The notes under the pieces: model-generated
The model's input: the letters and a program-made list of their open reading frames with translations, nothing else
Databases searched by the model: none
What the model was told of the DNA's origin: nothing
Part shown: piece after piece, positions 18,680 through 27,164 of the stretch
How the letters are laid out: every line of letters begins with the position of its first letter
How positions within the stretch are numbered: position 1 is the first letter of the stretch
Assembly: GCF_007713465.1 (NCBI RefSeq)
Contig: NZ_VMSG01000003.1
Span: forward strand, 186,001-250,000
Source: Pseudomonas sp. H3(2019)
Lineage (GTDB): Bacteria > Pseudomonadota > Gammaproteobacteria > Pseudomonadales > Pseudomonadaceae
Direction of reading: 5' to 3'
DNA: 64,000 bases
Program-made: the position numbers and the translations under genes

Positions 18680-18808
18680 TTACCGGCGGCGTTGCTGACG
18701 CCGACGTTGCTCATCGTCAGTACGGACTGGTACGGGCTGCAGAGGTGGTTCGATCAAACCAAGCGCGACACCAAGGTCATGGAGCCAGTTTTGCAGTTTC
18801 TCTTTCAT
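18680..18808 (-). CDS. Small conserved protein, PA1414 family (SicX sRNA locus relative)
   Basis: A 42-codon ORF starting MKEKLQNWLHDLGVALGLIE and ending in an arginine-rich tail (DDEQRRRQQRRR). The amphipathic N-terminus and basic end are what I recall for the PA1414 family; in P. aeruginosa PA1414 overlaps the oxygen-responsive RNA SicX and lies close to gbuA and its symporter, the same context as here. A GGGGGG stretch precedes the ATG by 4 bases. Upstream (18923-18936) is a candidate Anr box. Whether the peptide, the RNA or both act cannot be told from sequence. Confidence 0.72.
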   Translation of the reverse strand: MKEKLQNWLHDLGVALGLIEPPLQPVPVRTDDEQRRRQQRRR

Positions 18809-18880
18809 GGTGCCCCCCTTCAGGGTAATGCTGAGCGACCGGGTTCTATAGACGCTTCATACAGATAGTAGTCCTAAGTC

Positions 18881-19816
18881 TTACGCAATGCTCGCCTCAG
18901 TACGCAAAGATCTGTTACCGGATTGATCAAGATCAGCCCTGAAAGGATGACCGCCAGGGAGCGCCGCCTGTTGCACTTCGATCCACGCATTGAGATTGGC
19001 GCCGAGCATACCCTTGCGCCACATCAACCAAGTGGTGGCACTGGCAAAAGGCTCCGCCAATGGATGCACGGCCACACTCTCGCGGCCCGGCAGACTGGCC
19101 AGCATCGACTCGGACATCAGCGCCACCCCGGAGCCGGCAATCACACACGCCAGCATCCCCTGATAGGACTCGATTTCCATCGCCCGGCCCATCGCCGCGT
19201 GATCATGGGCGAACCAGGCCTCCAGGCGCATCCGGTAGGAACAGCCCTGACGAAAGGTGAACACCGAACGTCCCTGTACATCCAGTGCGCTGCGCACCGG
19301 CGGGTGATCGGCTTCGCTGATCAGCACCAGTTTTTCGTCACACAGTGGCACACCGTCGAGCCCGGCCAGCTGCAGCGGGCCATCGACCAGCGCGGCATCA
19401 AGGCGCCCGGTGCGCAGGCCTTCGAGCAATTCGCCGCTGGGTGCCGACTGCACCTGCAGGTTCACCGCCGGATAAGCGCGGTGATAGCGCGCCAGCAAAC
19501 CCGGCAGGTGAATCGCCGCGGTGCTGTACATGGTGCCCAGCACGAAATCGCCGGCCGGTTGCCCGCCTTGCACGGCTGCGTGGGCTTCGTCATGCAGGGC
19601 AAACAGCTTGGCGGTGTAGTCCAACAGCACTTTGCCTGCGGATGAAAGCTGCAAACGCTGACGCTCACGCAAGAACAGTTCTACGCCGAGCTGATCTTCA
19701 AGCTGCTTGAGCCGGGTCGACAGATTGGACGGCACCCGATGCAAGCGCTCGGCAGCGCGGGTGATGGAACCTTCCTCGGCCACAGCCTGGAAGATGCGCA
19801 ATTGGCTGAATTCCAC
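18881..19816 (-). CDS. LysR family transcriptional regulator
   Basis: A 311-residue LysR regulator with helix-turn-helix at about 5-60 (EEGSITRAAERLHRVPSNLSTRLKQ begins the motif) and effector domain at about 85-285. It resembles regulators of the PtrR/putrescine-responsive sort, but the effector is not shown. It is divergent from an MFS transporter gene across 103 bases and probably controls it. The GTG at 19816 has GGAG at 6 bases; an in-frame TTG at 19828 lies inside that ribosome site. Confidence 0.85.
   Translation of the reverse strand: MEFSQLRIFQAVAEEGSITRAAERLHRVPSNLSTRLKQLEDQLGVELFLRERQRLQLSSAGKVLLDYTAKLFALHDEAHAAVQGGQPAGDFVLGTMYSTAAIHLPGLLARYHRAYPAVNLQVQSAPSGELLEGLRTGRLDAALVDGPLQLAGLDGVPLCDEKLVLISEADHPPVRSALDVQGRSVFTFRQGCSYRMRLEAWFAHDHAAMGRAMEIESYQGMLACVIAGSGVALMSESMLASLPGRESVAVHPLAEPFASATTWLMWRKGMLGANLNAWIEVQQAALPGGHPFRADLDQSGNRSLRTEASIA
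18897..18936 (-). promoter_or_regulatory. Candidate Anr/FNR-dependent promoter for the PA1414-like gene
   Basis: On the minus strand CTGAT-cttg-ATCAA (18923-18936) matches the Anr/FNR consensus TTGAT-N4-ATCAA at nine of ten positions. TACTGA at 18902-18897 could be the -10, placing the box centre near -40 of a start around 18889 and giving an untranslated leader of roughly 80 bases. The site lies inside the 3' end of the neighbouring lysR gene. Confidence 0.5.
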
Positions 19817-19919
19817 ACCTTTCTCCAAACAAGAACAAGTTACTCACTATTATTCATTTTTAAAGAAAGTCAATCAGTCCTAGCCTGACGGTCATTGCTC
19901 CGTTGCAGGAACCCTGATC

Positions 19920-21098
19920 ATGTCGCCGCTTGTACGCTTACTCGCCAGCTTCATTGCCTTGATGATGGCCATGGGCATTGGCCGCTTTGCGCTCACTCCG
20001 CAGCTGCCGCATTTGCTCAGCGAAGGTCAGATCGACCTGACTGCCGCTGGTCTGATTGCAGCGGCCAATTACCTGGGCTACTTCATCGGTGCCCTGGACG
20101 CGATGTTCGCCCGTCGCCCCGAGCAAGTCCGTCGGCGATTGCTCGGCGGTTTGTGGCTGTGCGTGCTACTGACCCTCGCGTCGTTCTGGGCCAAGGGCTT
20201 CTGGCCGCATCTGGTTTTACGCTTCGGTACCGGCGTAGCCAGCGCCTGGGTGCTGGTAATGATCACCGCATTGAGTCAGCCATTGGCGATGGCCGCCGGG
20301 CGGCCACGGCTTGGTGCACTGGTATTCGCCGGGCCGGGCCTGGGGATTTTTCTGACGGGTTTGCTCGCACTTGGCTCGAACCTGTTGGGACAAAGCTCAG
20401 CGACCTTGTGGCTGGTGTATGCCGGCGTAGGCCTGGCGATGCTGTTGGTGATTCTGCCGATCCTGCCGCAACCGACCGCGAGCGTGGCAGCGACTCCCAC
20501 GGCCGGCGCTTCAAAGAGTGCCGGTATCCCGCGACTGGGTTTGATCTACGCACTGTACGGCCTGGGCTACATCATTCCGGCGACCTTCCTGTCGCAGATG
20601 GCCAGTGCCCGTTTTCACGGTCAATGGCAGGCCGATTTGTTCTGGCCGTATTTTGGTCTGGCGTCCGCCACCGGTGTGCTACTGGTGAGTTTGCGCCGGC
20701 ATAACCCCAACGCCACGCGTCACTGGCTGATCGCGACGTTGTGGCTACAAGCAGCCGGGGTCTTCGCTTGCCTGCTGGGCAGCGGTCTCGGTCTGGCCTT
20801 GGGGGTAATTCTCTGTGGCACGCCGTTTCTGGCCTGCATGCAATTGGTGATGCAGCGCTCGCGAGAACTGGCGCCGCAGGCCACCCAGCGTAATGCAGGC
20901 CTGCTGACCGCGTGTTTTGCCGTGGGTCAGCTCAGCGGGCCATTGCTGGCAGCGCTGAGCAGCCACTTCAGTGGTGGTTTGCAACCGGCGTTGATGGTGG
21001 CGGGCAGCGGCCTGCTGGTAGCCGGTGGTTTATTGCTGCGCCCACTCAACGCTCCAGCGCTTTGCGCAAACGACGGCGCACCCACTGTTCTGCGCTGA
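19920..21098 (+). CDS. YbfB/YjiJ family MFS transporter
   Basis: A 392-residue inner-membrane transporter with about 12 hydrophobic helices. The first helix carries MGIGRFALTPQLPHLL, characteristic of the YbfB/YjiJ group of the major facilitator superfamily. Substrate unknown. The gene sits opposite a LysR regulator, and its 3' end overlaps the convergent EamA gene by 53 bases. GCAGGAACCCTGATC precedes the ATG. Confidence 0.86.
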   Translation: MSPLVRLLASFIALMMAMGIGRFALTPQLPHLLSEGQIDLTAAGLIAAANYLGYFIGALDAMFARRPEQVRRRLLGGLWLCVLLTLASFWAKGFWPHLVLRFGTGVASAWVLVMITALSQPLAMAAGRPRLGALVFAGPGLGIFLTGLLALGSNLLGQSSATLWLVYAGVGLAMLLVILPILPQPTASVAATPTAGASKSAGIPRLGLIYALYGLGYIIPATFLSQMASARFHGQWQADLFWPYFGLASATGVLLVSLRRHNPNATRHWLIATLWLQAAGVFACLLGSGLGLALGVILCGTPFLACMQLVMQRSRELAPQATQRNAGLLTACFAVGQLSGPLLAALSSHFSGGLQPALMVAGSGLLVAGGLLLRPLNAPALCANDGAPTVLR

Positions 21099-21975
21099 CA
21101 AAGGTGATGCCGAGCAACACCAGCACGGCACCGACGACGAAATTGACACTCAACGGTTCACCAAGCAGCAACACCCCGAAGGTGACACCGAACAGCGGCG
21201 TCATGAAGGAGAACACCGCGAGGTTCGACGCCAGGTAACGGCGCAACAGCCAAAACCACGTCAGGTAGCTGAAAAACGACACCACCAGCCCCTGGAACAG
21301 CACGCTGGTCACCGCCACCTGAGTCAGGTGAACGTGGGTGACCTGCCCACTTAGCGCGGCAATCAGCAGCAGACCGAGAAAGCCGACGATCAGTTGATAA
21401 AACAGGGTCAAGGTCGCCGGCGCTTCCGACAACCGTGAGGCGCGCACGACCACGGTCGTCGCGCCCCAGGCGGCCCCGGCCAGAACGCCGAACGCATCGC
21501 CGAGCAGCATCCGCCGGTCCAGATTGTCCCAGGACACGCCCCCGGCAAAGGCCACGGCAATGCCGATAAACGCCAGCAGGATCCCCAGCCATTGCAACCG
21601 TCGCAAACGCTCGCTTGGCAGCAGCCAATGCACGCCCAATGCAGTAAAGATCGGCGCGGTATAGAGGAACACCGACATGTGCGCCGCCGTGGTCAGTTTC
21701 AGGCCTTCGGCGATGAACAAAAACTCGGTGGCAAACAGACCGCCCGCCAGCAAACCGCCGCGCCAGGTGCTGCCAACCTGGTTCCAGCCGCCCTTCCAGC
21801 AGATCAGCAAACCCACCAGCAATGCGGAAATACCGGAACGTGCGGCGGCCTGCATCACCGGTGCGATGTCCGCTGCCGCCCATTTGATCATGACCTGCTG
21901 GATACCCCAGATCAGGCACAACCCGAACATCACTTGCAGGGCAAAACCATCGGCGCTGCGCCGAGTGGCAATCAC
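21046..21975 (-). CDS. EamA/DMT family transporter
   Basis: A 309-residue membrane protein with ten predicted helices in two EamA halves, each with the usual glycine-rich ends (for example LGITFVSAEQ at the C-terminus). The GTG at 21975 has GAGG 7 bases upstream; the longer frame to 22026 adds a polar, cysteine-containing stretch unlike the family. Substrate unknown. The 3' end overlaps the convergent MFS gene by 53 bases, so transcripts would be antisense there. Confidence 0.82.
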   Translation of the reverse strand: MIATRRSADGFALQVMFGLCLIWGIQQVMIKWAAADIAPVMQAAARSGISALLVGLLICWKGGWNQVGSTWRGGLLAGGLFATEFLFIAEGLKLTTAAHMSVFLYTAPIFTALGVHWLLPSERLRRLQWLGILLAFIGIAVAFAGGVSWDNLDRRMLLGDAFGVLAGAAWGATTVVVRASRLSEAPATLTLFYQLIVGFLGLLLIAALSGQVTHVHLTQVAVTSVLFQGLVVSFFSYLTWFWLLRRYLASNLAVFSFMTPLFGVTFGVLLLGEPLSVNFVVGAVLVLLGITFVSAEQWVRRRLRKALER

Positions 21976-22020
21976 CGCGAAACCTCGCGAACGGTTAACG
22001 ACATGGCAGTTACTCACTAA

Positions 22021-22050
22021 AAACAAAATGCCCCGGTACTTGGCCGGGGC
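22021..22050 (-). terminator. Terminator after cvfB-like gene
   Basis: GCCCCGG-ccaagta-CCGGGGC on the minus strand (22050-22030) forms a 7-bp GC stem followed by ATTTTGTTTTT. It starts 23 bases after the CvfB-like stop. Confidence 0.85.
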
Positions 22051-22072
22051 AGTCAGGTCAGGTCAGCTCGGA

Positions 22073-22909
22073 TCAACTCAGTTCAATGCGATCCGCATGA
22101 ATGACGATCTGACCGTTCTTGTAGAGCGCGCCGATGGCTTTCTTGAAGTTGCCTTTGCTGACGCCGAACAGGCTGCTGATCAGCGCCGGGTCGCTCTTGT
22201 CGCTGACGGGCAAGGTGCCGTTGTTGTCGCGCAGTTTGGCGAGAATCTTCGAGTTCAGGCTGGTGGCGGCTTCTTCACCCACTGGCTGCAGGCTCAGGCT
22301 GATCTTGCCGTCGGCACGGATCTCCTTGATGAAACCCTTCTCTTCCTTGCCGGCCCGCATGAACTTGAAGATTTCATTCTTGTGGATCAAACCCCAATGC
22401 TTGTTGTTGATGATCGCCTTGAAGCCCATGTCGGTCGCTTCGGCTACCAGCAAGTCAACTTCCTGACCCGGTTTGTAGTTGGCCGGGGTTTTGTCCAGGT
22501 AGCGATCCAGACGCGCGGTCGCGGTGATACGGCGGGTGTGCTTGTCGAGGTAGACGTGCACCACGCAGTATTCGCCAGCGGTCATTTGACGCTTTTCTTC
22601 GGAATACGGCAGCAGCAGGTCCTTGGGCAGACCCCAGTCGAGAAACACACCGATGCTGTTGACTTCAACGACTTTAAGACTGGCGAATTCACCGACCTGA
22701 ACTTTCGGTTTTTCGGTAGTTGCGATGAGTTTGTCATCGCTGTCCAGATAAACAAAAACGTTCAGCCAGTCTTCATCTTCGCTGGGAATATCTTTGGGAA
22801 TATAACGATTCGGCAGAAGGATTTCGCCATCCGCGCCACCGTCCAGATATAAACCAAAGTTAGTGTGTTTAACCACTTGCAAGCTGTTGTAGCGCCCGAC
22901 TAAAGCCAT
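22073..22909 (-). CDS. CvfB/YitL family S1-like RNA-binding protein
   Basis: A 278-residue cytoplasmic protein built of S1-type OB folds with a C-terminal winged helix, as in S. aureus CvfB and its relatives. Recognisable parts are VVEVNSIGVFLDWGLPKDLLL (S1-like; first 20 residues named), the VAEATDMGFKAIINNKHWG segment, and SLFGVSKGNFKKAIGALYK (winged helix, about 250). The likely role is RNA binding and post-transcriptional control. GAGG lies 9 bases before the ATG at 22909. Confidence 0.87.
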   Translation of the reverse strand: MALVGRYNSLQVVKHTNFGLYLDGGADGEILLPNRYIPKDIPSEDEDWLNVFVYLDSDDKLIATTEKPKVQVGEFASLKVVEVNSIGVFLDWGLPKDLLLPYSEEKRQMTAGEYCVVHVYLDKHTRRITATARLDRYLDKTPANYKPGQEVDLLVAEATDMGFKAIINNKHWGLIHKNEIFKFMRAGKEEKGFIKEIRADGKISLSLQPVGEEAATSLNSKILAKLRDNNGTLPVSDKSDPALISSLFGVSKGNFKKAIGALYKNGQIVIHADRIELS

Positions 22910-23260
22910 TTCCAATACCCTCGTTGCTTGGGCGGCATTCTACCCGTTTTTGCCGGCGCCGTTGGGTGGCCGACTGGCTTGCGAAGAAAATTCCTCTGCG
23001 AGGCTCGTTTTTCCTGGATTTTGTGCCAAAGCATGGCCCGCTCGTCAGACCGTTCAGGCGTTTTTCGCCGATATCGGCAAGCCATACACGATAGTTTTCA
23101 CCCCGGCGTTCTTATTTAAAACAGTGGCTTAGCCGGTTATTGCAAACAGTAACTTATGGATCATCGGCGCCTGCCCTCGGTTATTTCAGAAGGATATTTA
23201 CCAAGCAATTGTCAAGTATTTCCTGTACGATGCCTGGCCAAGTTAATTTTCTACAGGTTA
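22910..23260. other. Intergenic stretch between cvfB-like and small Lys-rich gene
   Basis: About 350 bases between divergent genes. It must hold both promoters, but I could not single out convincing -35/-10 pairs. Short open frames here have no ribosome sites or family features and were not called. Composition turns AT-richer towards 23100-23260. Confidence 0.5.
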
Positions 23261-23449
23261 ATGGCCGCCATGCGTGTAAAAGCATCCAACAGCAAAGCAA
23301 AGCCAGCTCCAGCCGTTGAAACCAGCGAATCGATCAACAACCAGATTGCTGCTTTCCTCAAGTCCGGCGGCGAGATCCAGCAAATTGCCAAAGGCGTCAG
23401 CGGCCAGACATTCGGCCCGTCCAAACAGATCACCCTGGGCAAAAAGTAA
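23261..23449 (+). CDS. Small conserved basic protein, function unknown
   Basis: A 62-residue (or 59 if the ATG at 23270 is used) lysine-rich protein. The N-terminal third is Lys/Ala/Pro-rich and probably disordered; the C-terminal half (NNQIAAFLKSGGEIQQIAKG then SGQTFGPSKQITLGKK) looks conserved. The FLKSGGEIQQI phrase is reminiscent of the tail of SutA, an RNA polymerase-binding regulator, but the acidic N-terminus of SutA is missing. CAGG precedes both ATGs at non-ideal distances, so the start is uncertain. Confidence 0.7.
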   Translation: MAAMRVKASNSKAKPAPAVETSESINNQIAAFLKSGGEIQQIAKGVSGQTFGPSKQITLGKK

Positions 23450-23470
23450 TACCCCCCTCGCGTCACCCTG

Positions 23471-23505
23471 GTCCCTAAGCGCTTTGAGCTTCGAAGCGCT
23501 AGGAC
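23471..23505. terminator. Hairpin after small basic-protein gene
   Basis: AGCGCTT (23478-23484) pairs with AAGCGCT (23494-23500), and GTCC/GGAC extend the stem with bulges. It lies about 22 bases after the stop. There is no T-run, so it is only a candidate terminator or RNA stabiliser. Confidence 0.4.
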
Positions 23506-23625
23506 TGGAACCCTCCTCCCCGGCAACATCCTTCAAGACCAAACGTGCGTTCTATTTGATCAGCTGAACGACCGGGTCCATCCTGCATTCAGATACCAGA
23601 ACTACGCCCTTGCAAGGATTGGCTC

Positions 23626-24495
23626 ATGTCGCGCTGGTTGAAACACCTGGCCCTGTGCCTGACCCTGTGCCTCTCGCTACCGGCCTGCAACCGAGTGAGC
23701 CTGGCCTATCATAATCTCGACATCATCATTCCCTGGACGCTCAACGACTACCTGGACATGAACAGCGAGCAGAAAGGCTGGCTCAGCGAACGTCTCAAGG
23801 AACACCTCAGTTGGCATTGCTCCACGCAATTACCCGGCTACCTCGACTGGCTCGACCGTTTGCAGCAGATGGTCGAAACCCATCAAGTCACGGACGCTGC
23901 ACTGCAAGCCCGCATCCTCGAAGCCAAGCAAGCCATTGCCCAGACCGCCCGGGAAATCACCCCGTCAGCGGTCGAGTTGTTGCAAGGCTTGAATGACCAG
24001 CAGGTCAATGAGATGAAGCAGGCCTTCGCCAAAGACCAGCGCGTGCATCAGGAGAAATACCTCAAAGCGCCGCTGGCACAGCAGATCAAACATCGCATCG
24101 AGCGGATGGATAAACGCCTGGGCGACTGGCTTGGCCCGCTCAACACTGTTCAGGCGCAGCGCGTTGTTGCCTGGGCCAACGCGCTGGGCGAACAAAATCA
24201 GCAATGGATTGCCAACCGCGCTCATTGGCAGGCACTGTTCAGCGCAGCAGTGGAACAACGCCACAGCAGCGACTTTGCGCAACGCATCGAAACCCTGCTG
24301 GTCGATCGCGAGACCCTATGGACCCCGTCGTATCGCCAGGCTTACACCCACACCGAAGCCGAGGCGCGCAGCCTGATTGTCGACCTGATGGCCGACAGTA
24401 CCGCCAATCAACGCCAGCACCTGCTGAAAAAAATCGACAAGATGCGCAGCGATTTCAGCGCATTGAAGTGTTTAAAAGTAGCGGGAGCCTCTTAA
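23626..24495 (+). CDS. DUF6279-type lipoprotein
   Basis: A 289-residue predicted lipoprotein. The N-terminus has a hydrophobic signal (WLKHLALCLTLCLSLPAC) with lipobox LPAC and the lipidated cysteine at about residue 21. The rest is helical and soluble with repeated acidic/basic heptads, and the family start NRVSLAYHNLDIIIPW is visible. It probably sits in the outer membrane facing the periplasm. Function unknown. It overlaps the convergent next gene by 4 bases. Confidence 0.8.
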   Translation: MSRWLKHLALCLTLCLSLPACNRVSLAYHNLDIIIPWTLNDYLDMNSEQKGWLSERLKEHLSWHCSTQLPGYLDWLDRLQQMVETHQVTDAALQARILEAKQAIAQTAREITPSAVELLQGLNDQQVNEMKQAFAKDQRVHQEKYLKAPLAQQIKHRIERMDKRLGDWLGPLNTVQAQRVVAWANALGEQNQQWIANRAHWQALFSAAVEQRHSSDFAQRIETLLVDRETLWTPSYRQAYTHTEAEARSLIVDLMADSTANQRQHLLKKIDKMRSDFSALKCLKVAGAS

Positions 24496-24884
24496 GCGAT
24501 CTGCGCTTTAGACGCCACCTCATCAAAGGTCGCCGGGGCCAGTGCATCCACCTGCTCGTCGAGCACCTGCCGTGGATGGTCATTGCCCGCAATGCTGCTG
24601 TCGATCATGCCCAGCAGACTCGAACCGCGCGGCGTCAGGATAAAGTTCTCGCCGTTGCCACCTTCGGCCTCGGGGCGAGGCTCGATATAGCCACGGTCCA
24701 GCAGGAGCTTTTCATACGCAGTAGCAGCCACTTTCAGCTCATCCAGATTGCCGATGGGCTCACCCTCTGCAGCCTTCGCCGCCGCATGCTGCTCGGCGTA
24801 AACGCGCGGGGCAAAGCTGTGCTCGGCGCTGTTCTGCACTTCGTGCAGCATTCTTTCAAGCAAATCCCAGTTATAAGCCGTCAT
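24492..24884 (-). CDS. Conserved hypothetical protein, winged-helix-like
   Basis: A 130-residue soluble protein. The segment LLLDRGYIEPRPEAEGGNGE followed by FILTPRGSSLL resembles the wing and C-terminal helix of small winged-helix regulators (LT..G..LL pattern). No ligand or enzyme motif is present. GGAGG lies 10 bases upstream of the ATG. It converges on the lipoprotein gene with a 4-base overlap. I do not recognise a named family. Confidence 0.7.
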   Translation of the reverse strand: MTAYNWDLLERMLHEVQNSAEHSFAPRVYAEQHAAAKAAEGEPIGNLDELKVAATAYEKLLLDRGYIEPRPEAEGGNGENFILTPRGSSLLGMIDSSIAGNDHPRQVLDEQVDALAPATFDEVASKAQIA

Positions 24885-25075
24885 CCGATATCAACCTCCA
24901 GCCGACAGTGAGAGGCCTCTCATAAGTTGTGACCGGCGCCATCAGCAGCCGTTCAGCCAGGTTGTCATGCGGGTGGATCTCGGCGACAACCGATCAGCGG
25001 CTTGTCGATTACAGCGTCGGCCAAACGACTAGGCTGTGTAGGTTACAAAACGCCAACCTCGCAGGAGGGGAAGTC

Positions 25076-25810
25076 ATGAACAACGTGCAACAGCACAAGG
25101 TCGTGTCCCGAGAAGAATGGCTCGCGGCCCGTAAACAGCATCTGATTCACGAAAAAGCCTTTACCCGGGAACGCGACAAACTCAGCGCCGAACGTCGCGC
25201 ACTGCCCTGGGTAAAAGTCGACAAGAACTATGTGTTCGAAGGCCCCGACGGGCGGCAAAACCTCGCCGATCTTTTCGGTAGCAATAGCCAGCTGATCGTC
25301 TATCACTTCATGTTTGGCAAGGGCTGGAAAGAAGGCTGTCACGGCTGCTCGTTTGTGTCGGATCACATCGACGGCGCCAACCAGCATCTGGCCCATCATG
25401 ACGTCTCGCTGGTGGTGGTTTCCCACGCGCCATTGGCAGAATTCCAGGCGTTCCGCAAACGCATGGGCTGGCAATTCAAATGGGTCTCATCGGCTGGCAG
25501 CGACTTCAACGCCGACTACAAGGTGACCATCAGCGATCAGGAACTCGCGGACAGCACCGCGACCTACAACTACGAAAAAAGCACCAGCACCGAAGGTGAA
25601 CTGCCGGGGCTGAGCGTGTTTTATCGCAATGACGCCGGGGAAATCTTCCACACCTATTCCACCTACGCTCGCGGCCTGGACTTGCTGGTCGGTGCCTATA
25701 ACTACCTCGACCTGACGCCCAAGGGCCGCAACGAAGAGCACGGCATGAAATGGGTGCGCCATCACGATCGTTACGAGACCGCGCCAAGCGCCAAACACTG
25801 CTGCGAGTAA
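25076..25810 (+). CDS. DUF899 thioredoxin-like family protein
   Basis: A 244-residue cytoplasmic protein of the DUF899 (AhpC/TSA-like) group. Marks are RERDKLSAERRALPWVKVDK near residue 35, the GWKEGCHGCSFVSDHIDG segment with CxxC (about residue 88), and the C-terminal GMKWVRHHDRY. These resemble thioredoxin-fold redox proteins. The start at 25076 has a strong AGGAGGGG site; the in-frame extension upstream is polar and unsupported. Confidence 0.86.
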   Translation: MNNVQQHKVVSREEWLAARKQHLIHEKAFTRERDKLSAERRALPWVKVDKNYVFEGPDGRQNLADLFGSNSQLIVYHFMFGKGWKEGCHGCSFVSDHIDGANQHLAHHDVSLVVVSHAPLAEFQAFRKRMGWQFKWVSSAGSDFNADYKVTISDQELADSTATYNYEKSTSTEGELPGLSVFYRNDAGEIFHTYSTYARGLDLLVGAYNYLDLTPKGRNEEHGMKWVRHHDRYETAPSAKHCCE

Positions 25811-25892
25811 TTCAGGCTGCCCCTCGCCCCGATGGGGTGAGGAGGCTCCCCTTCAAACGCAAGGCTCGACACTCACCATCAGGACAGCCGCA

Positions 25893-26363
25893 ATGAACGT
25901 CACCTTGATAGAACTGCCTCCCACTCGCGTCGCCTACCTGCGCTACACCGGCCCTTACGGCCCAGGCATCGGCACCTTCTGGCGCGAGACCGTCGCCCCC
26001 TGGATGATCGAAAACGATCTGCTGAACAAAGTGCGCTATGGCATCGGCCATGACGACCCGAGCGTCACCCCGGCCGCGTATTGCCGCTACGACGCTTGCG
26101 TAGAAGTCCCGGACAGTTTTAATGCGGCTTTCCCGTTCGCCGTCACCACCCTGCCCGGCGGTCTTTACGCAGTGTCCCGCTTCAAAGGCCCGGCTTTGCA
26201 GATTGCCGCGGCATGGGGCGAACTCTGTGGTCAATGGATGCCGGCCAGTGGTCTGGACTACGACAAACGTCCCAACTTCGAACGCTATCCAGTGGATGCT
26301 TCCTACGACCAGAAGACCGACGTGATGGAAATGGATATGTGTATAGCAGTGAAAAAGCGCTGA
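25893..26363 (+). CDS. GyrI-like small-molecule-binding domain protein
   Basis: A 156-residue stand-alone GyrI-like/AraC effector-binding domain. The typical opening (VTLIELPPTRVAYLRYTGPY), the mid-protein YDACVEV, and the closing FERYPVDASYD with an acidic pattern fit the family. Such proteins bind small amphipathic compounds; some protect gyrase or inactivate toxins. AGGACAGCC precedes the ATG. It lacks a DNA-binding domain, so it is not a regulator by itself. Confidence 0.83.
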   Translation: MNVTLIELPPTRVAYLRYTGPYGPGIGTFWRETVAPWMIENDLLNKVRYGIGHDDPSVTPAAYCRYDACVEVPDSFNAAFPFAVTTLPGGLYAVSRFKGPALQIAAAWGELCGQWMPASGLDYDKRPNFERYPVDASYDQKTDVMEMDMCIAVKKR

Positions 26364-26377
26364 ACCATATCTGTGAC

Positions 26378-26395
26378 GAGGGAGCTTGCTCCCTC
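26378..26395. repeat. REP core hairpin
   Basis: GAGGGAGC-tt-GCTCCCTC is a perfect 8-bp stem with a 2-base loop, the core of the common P. fluorescens REP. It follows the GyrI-like gene and marks the left edge of the AT-rich accessory segment. Confidence 0.7.
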
Positions 26396-26545
26396 AGCAC
26401 CGACCTGCACTCCCCGAAGAAGTCTCCGCCAAACGCGGACTCCTGGCCAAGTAAGTGACCAAAATCAACGAGCGGAAAGTGTACGTTGCGTTGACTGGTT
26501 GAGCGTGCCGGCCCCTTTTCTCATAATAGCCATACAGAAATCAAT

Positions 26546-26989
26546 TTATTTGACATTGACCACCATGGTCATGGCAAGCATATCGCCGAGACGTCGCCTA
26601 AACCCGAAAAACACAAAGACTGCGTCTAAAATACTAAACATCACTTTCGGAACGTTTCGTAAAAACGACTGAAAAATCGTGCACTTCGTGTTCACAGGAA
26701 ATCCTACTACGGACATCTTCAATAGCCGTTTACCCACACTCTGGCCGTTCGGCAGAGCATCACAAAACAGAAAATAGCTGATCGCGAGAACCAGCAGAAT
26801 ATTATTTATCACGCTGTAAAAAAGCGCGGCGCCGTAGGAGCTGCTCGCCATGAGTATATAACCAGTCAATCCTTTCAAAAATATCAGAACAAACACAATA
26901 GACAGATCAATCAAGTATCCAGCCAAGCGTTTGCCCGGATTGGCCAAATTGTATAACGGCTTCAATGTTTCGGATTCAGTATTACCCAT
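26546..26989 (-). CDS. RDD family membrane protein
   Basis: A 147-residue protein with three to four hydrophobic helices. The RDD signature is visible: KRLAGYLIDLSIVFVLIFL near residue 19 (Arg and Asp), and GQSVGKRLLKMSVVG about residue 80. The start at 26989 lies right after GGAGAG. The gene is much richer in A and T than its neighbours, suggesting recent acquisition. RDD proteins are poorly understood; some affect ion homeostasis. It may belong with the adjacent 86-residue ORF. Confidence 0.8.
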   Translation of the reverse strand: MGNTESETLKPLYNLANPGKRLAGYLIDLSIVFVLIFLKGLTGYILMASSSYGAALFYSVINNILLVLAISYFLFCDALPNGQSVGKRLLKMSVVGFPVNTKCTIFQSFLRNVPKVMFSILDAVFVFFGFRRRLGDMLAMTMVVNVK

Positions 26990-27164
26990 CAAGCTCTCCA
27001 CCATCTAAAAAAACAAAACAGTAAAAAGTGGACGGATTTATTTTCGACAAAAAACTCATCAATAAATAAATCTCCCCCTTTTCCCTCGTTTTGGCCTGCC
27101 CCCGGTTATACTCTCGGATACGTCGCCTTCTGCATTGCCTACACTTTCTGCAACAACAGCTCAA

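Noticed and set aside
22928..23132. Short plus-strand ORFs between the cvfB-like and small basic-protein genes
   Set aside because: No ribosome sites, no conserved features, and they span what must be promoter sequence.
23471..23530. Possible tRNA-like or RNA gene after the small basic-protein gene
   Set aside because: The paired segments and CCCCGGC end suggested a tRNA at first, but no anticodon arm, T-loop (GTTCGA) or consistent acceptor stem could be built.
25824..25842. CTCGCCCC-gat-GGGGTGAG hairpin after the DUF899 gene
   Set aside because: The stem has a mismatch and no T-run, and the next gene follows closely in the same direction; not enough to call a terminator.
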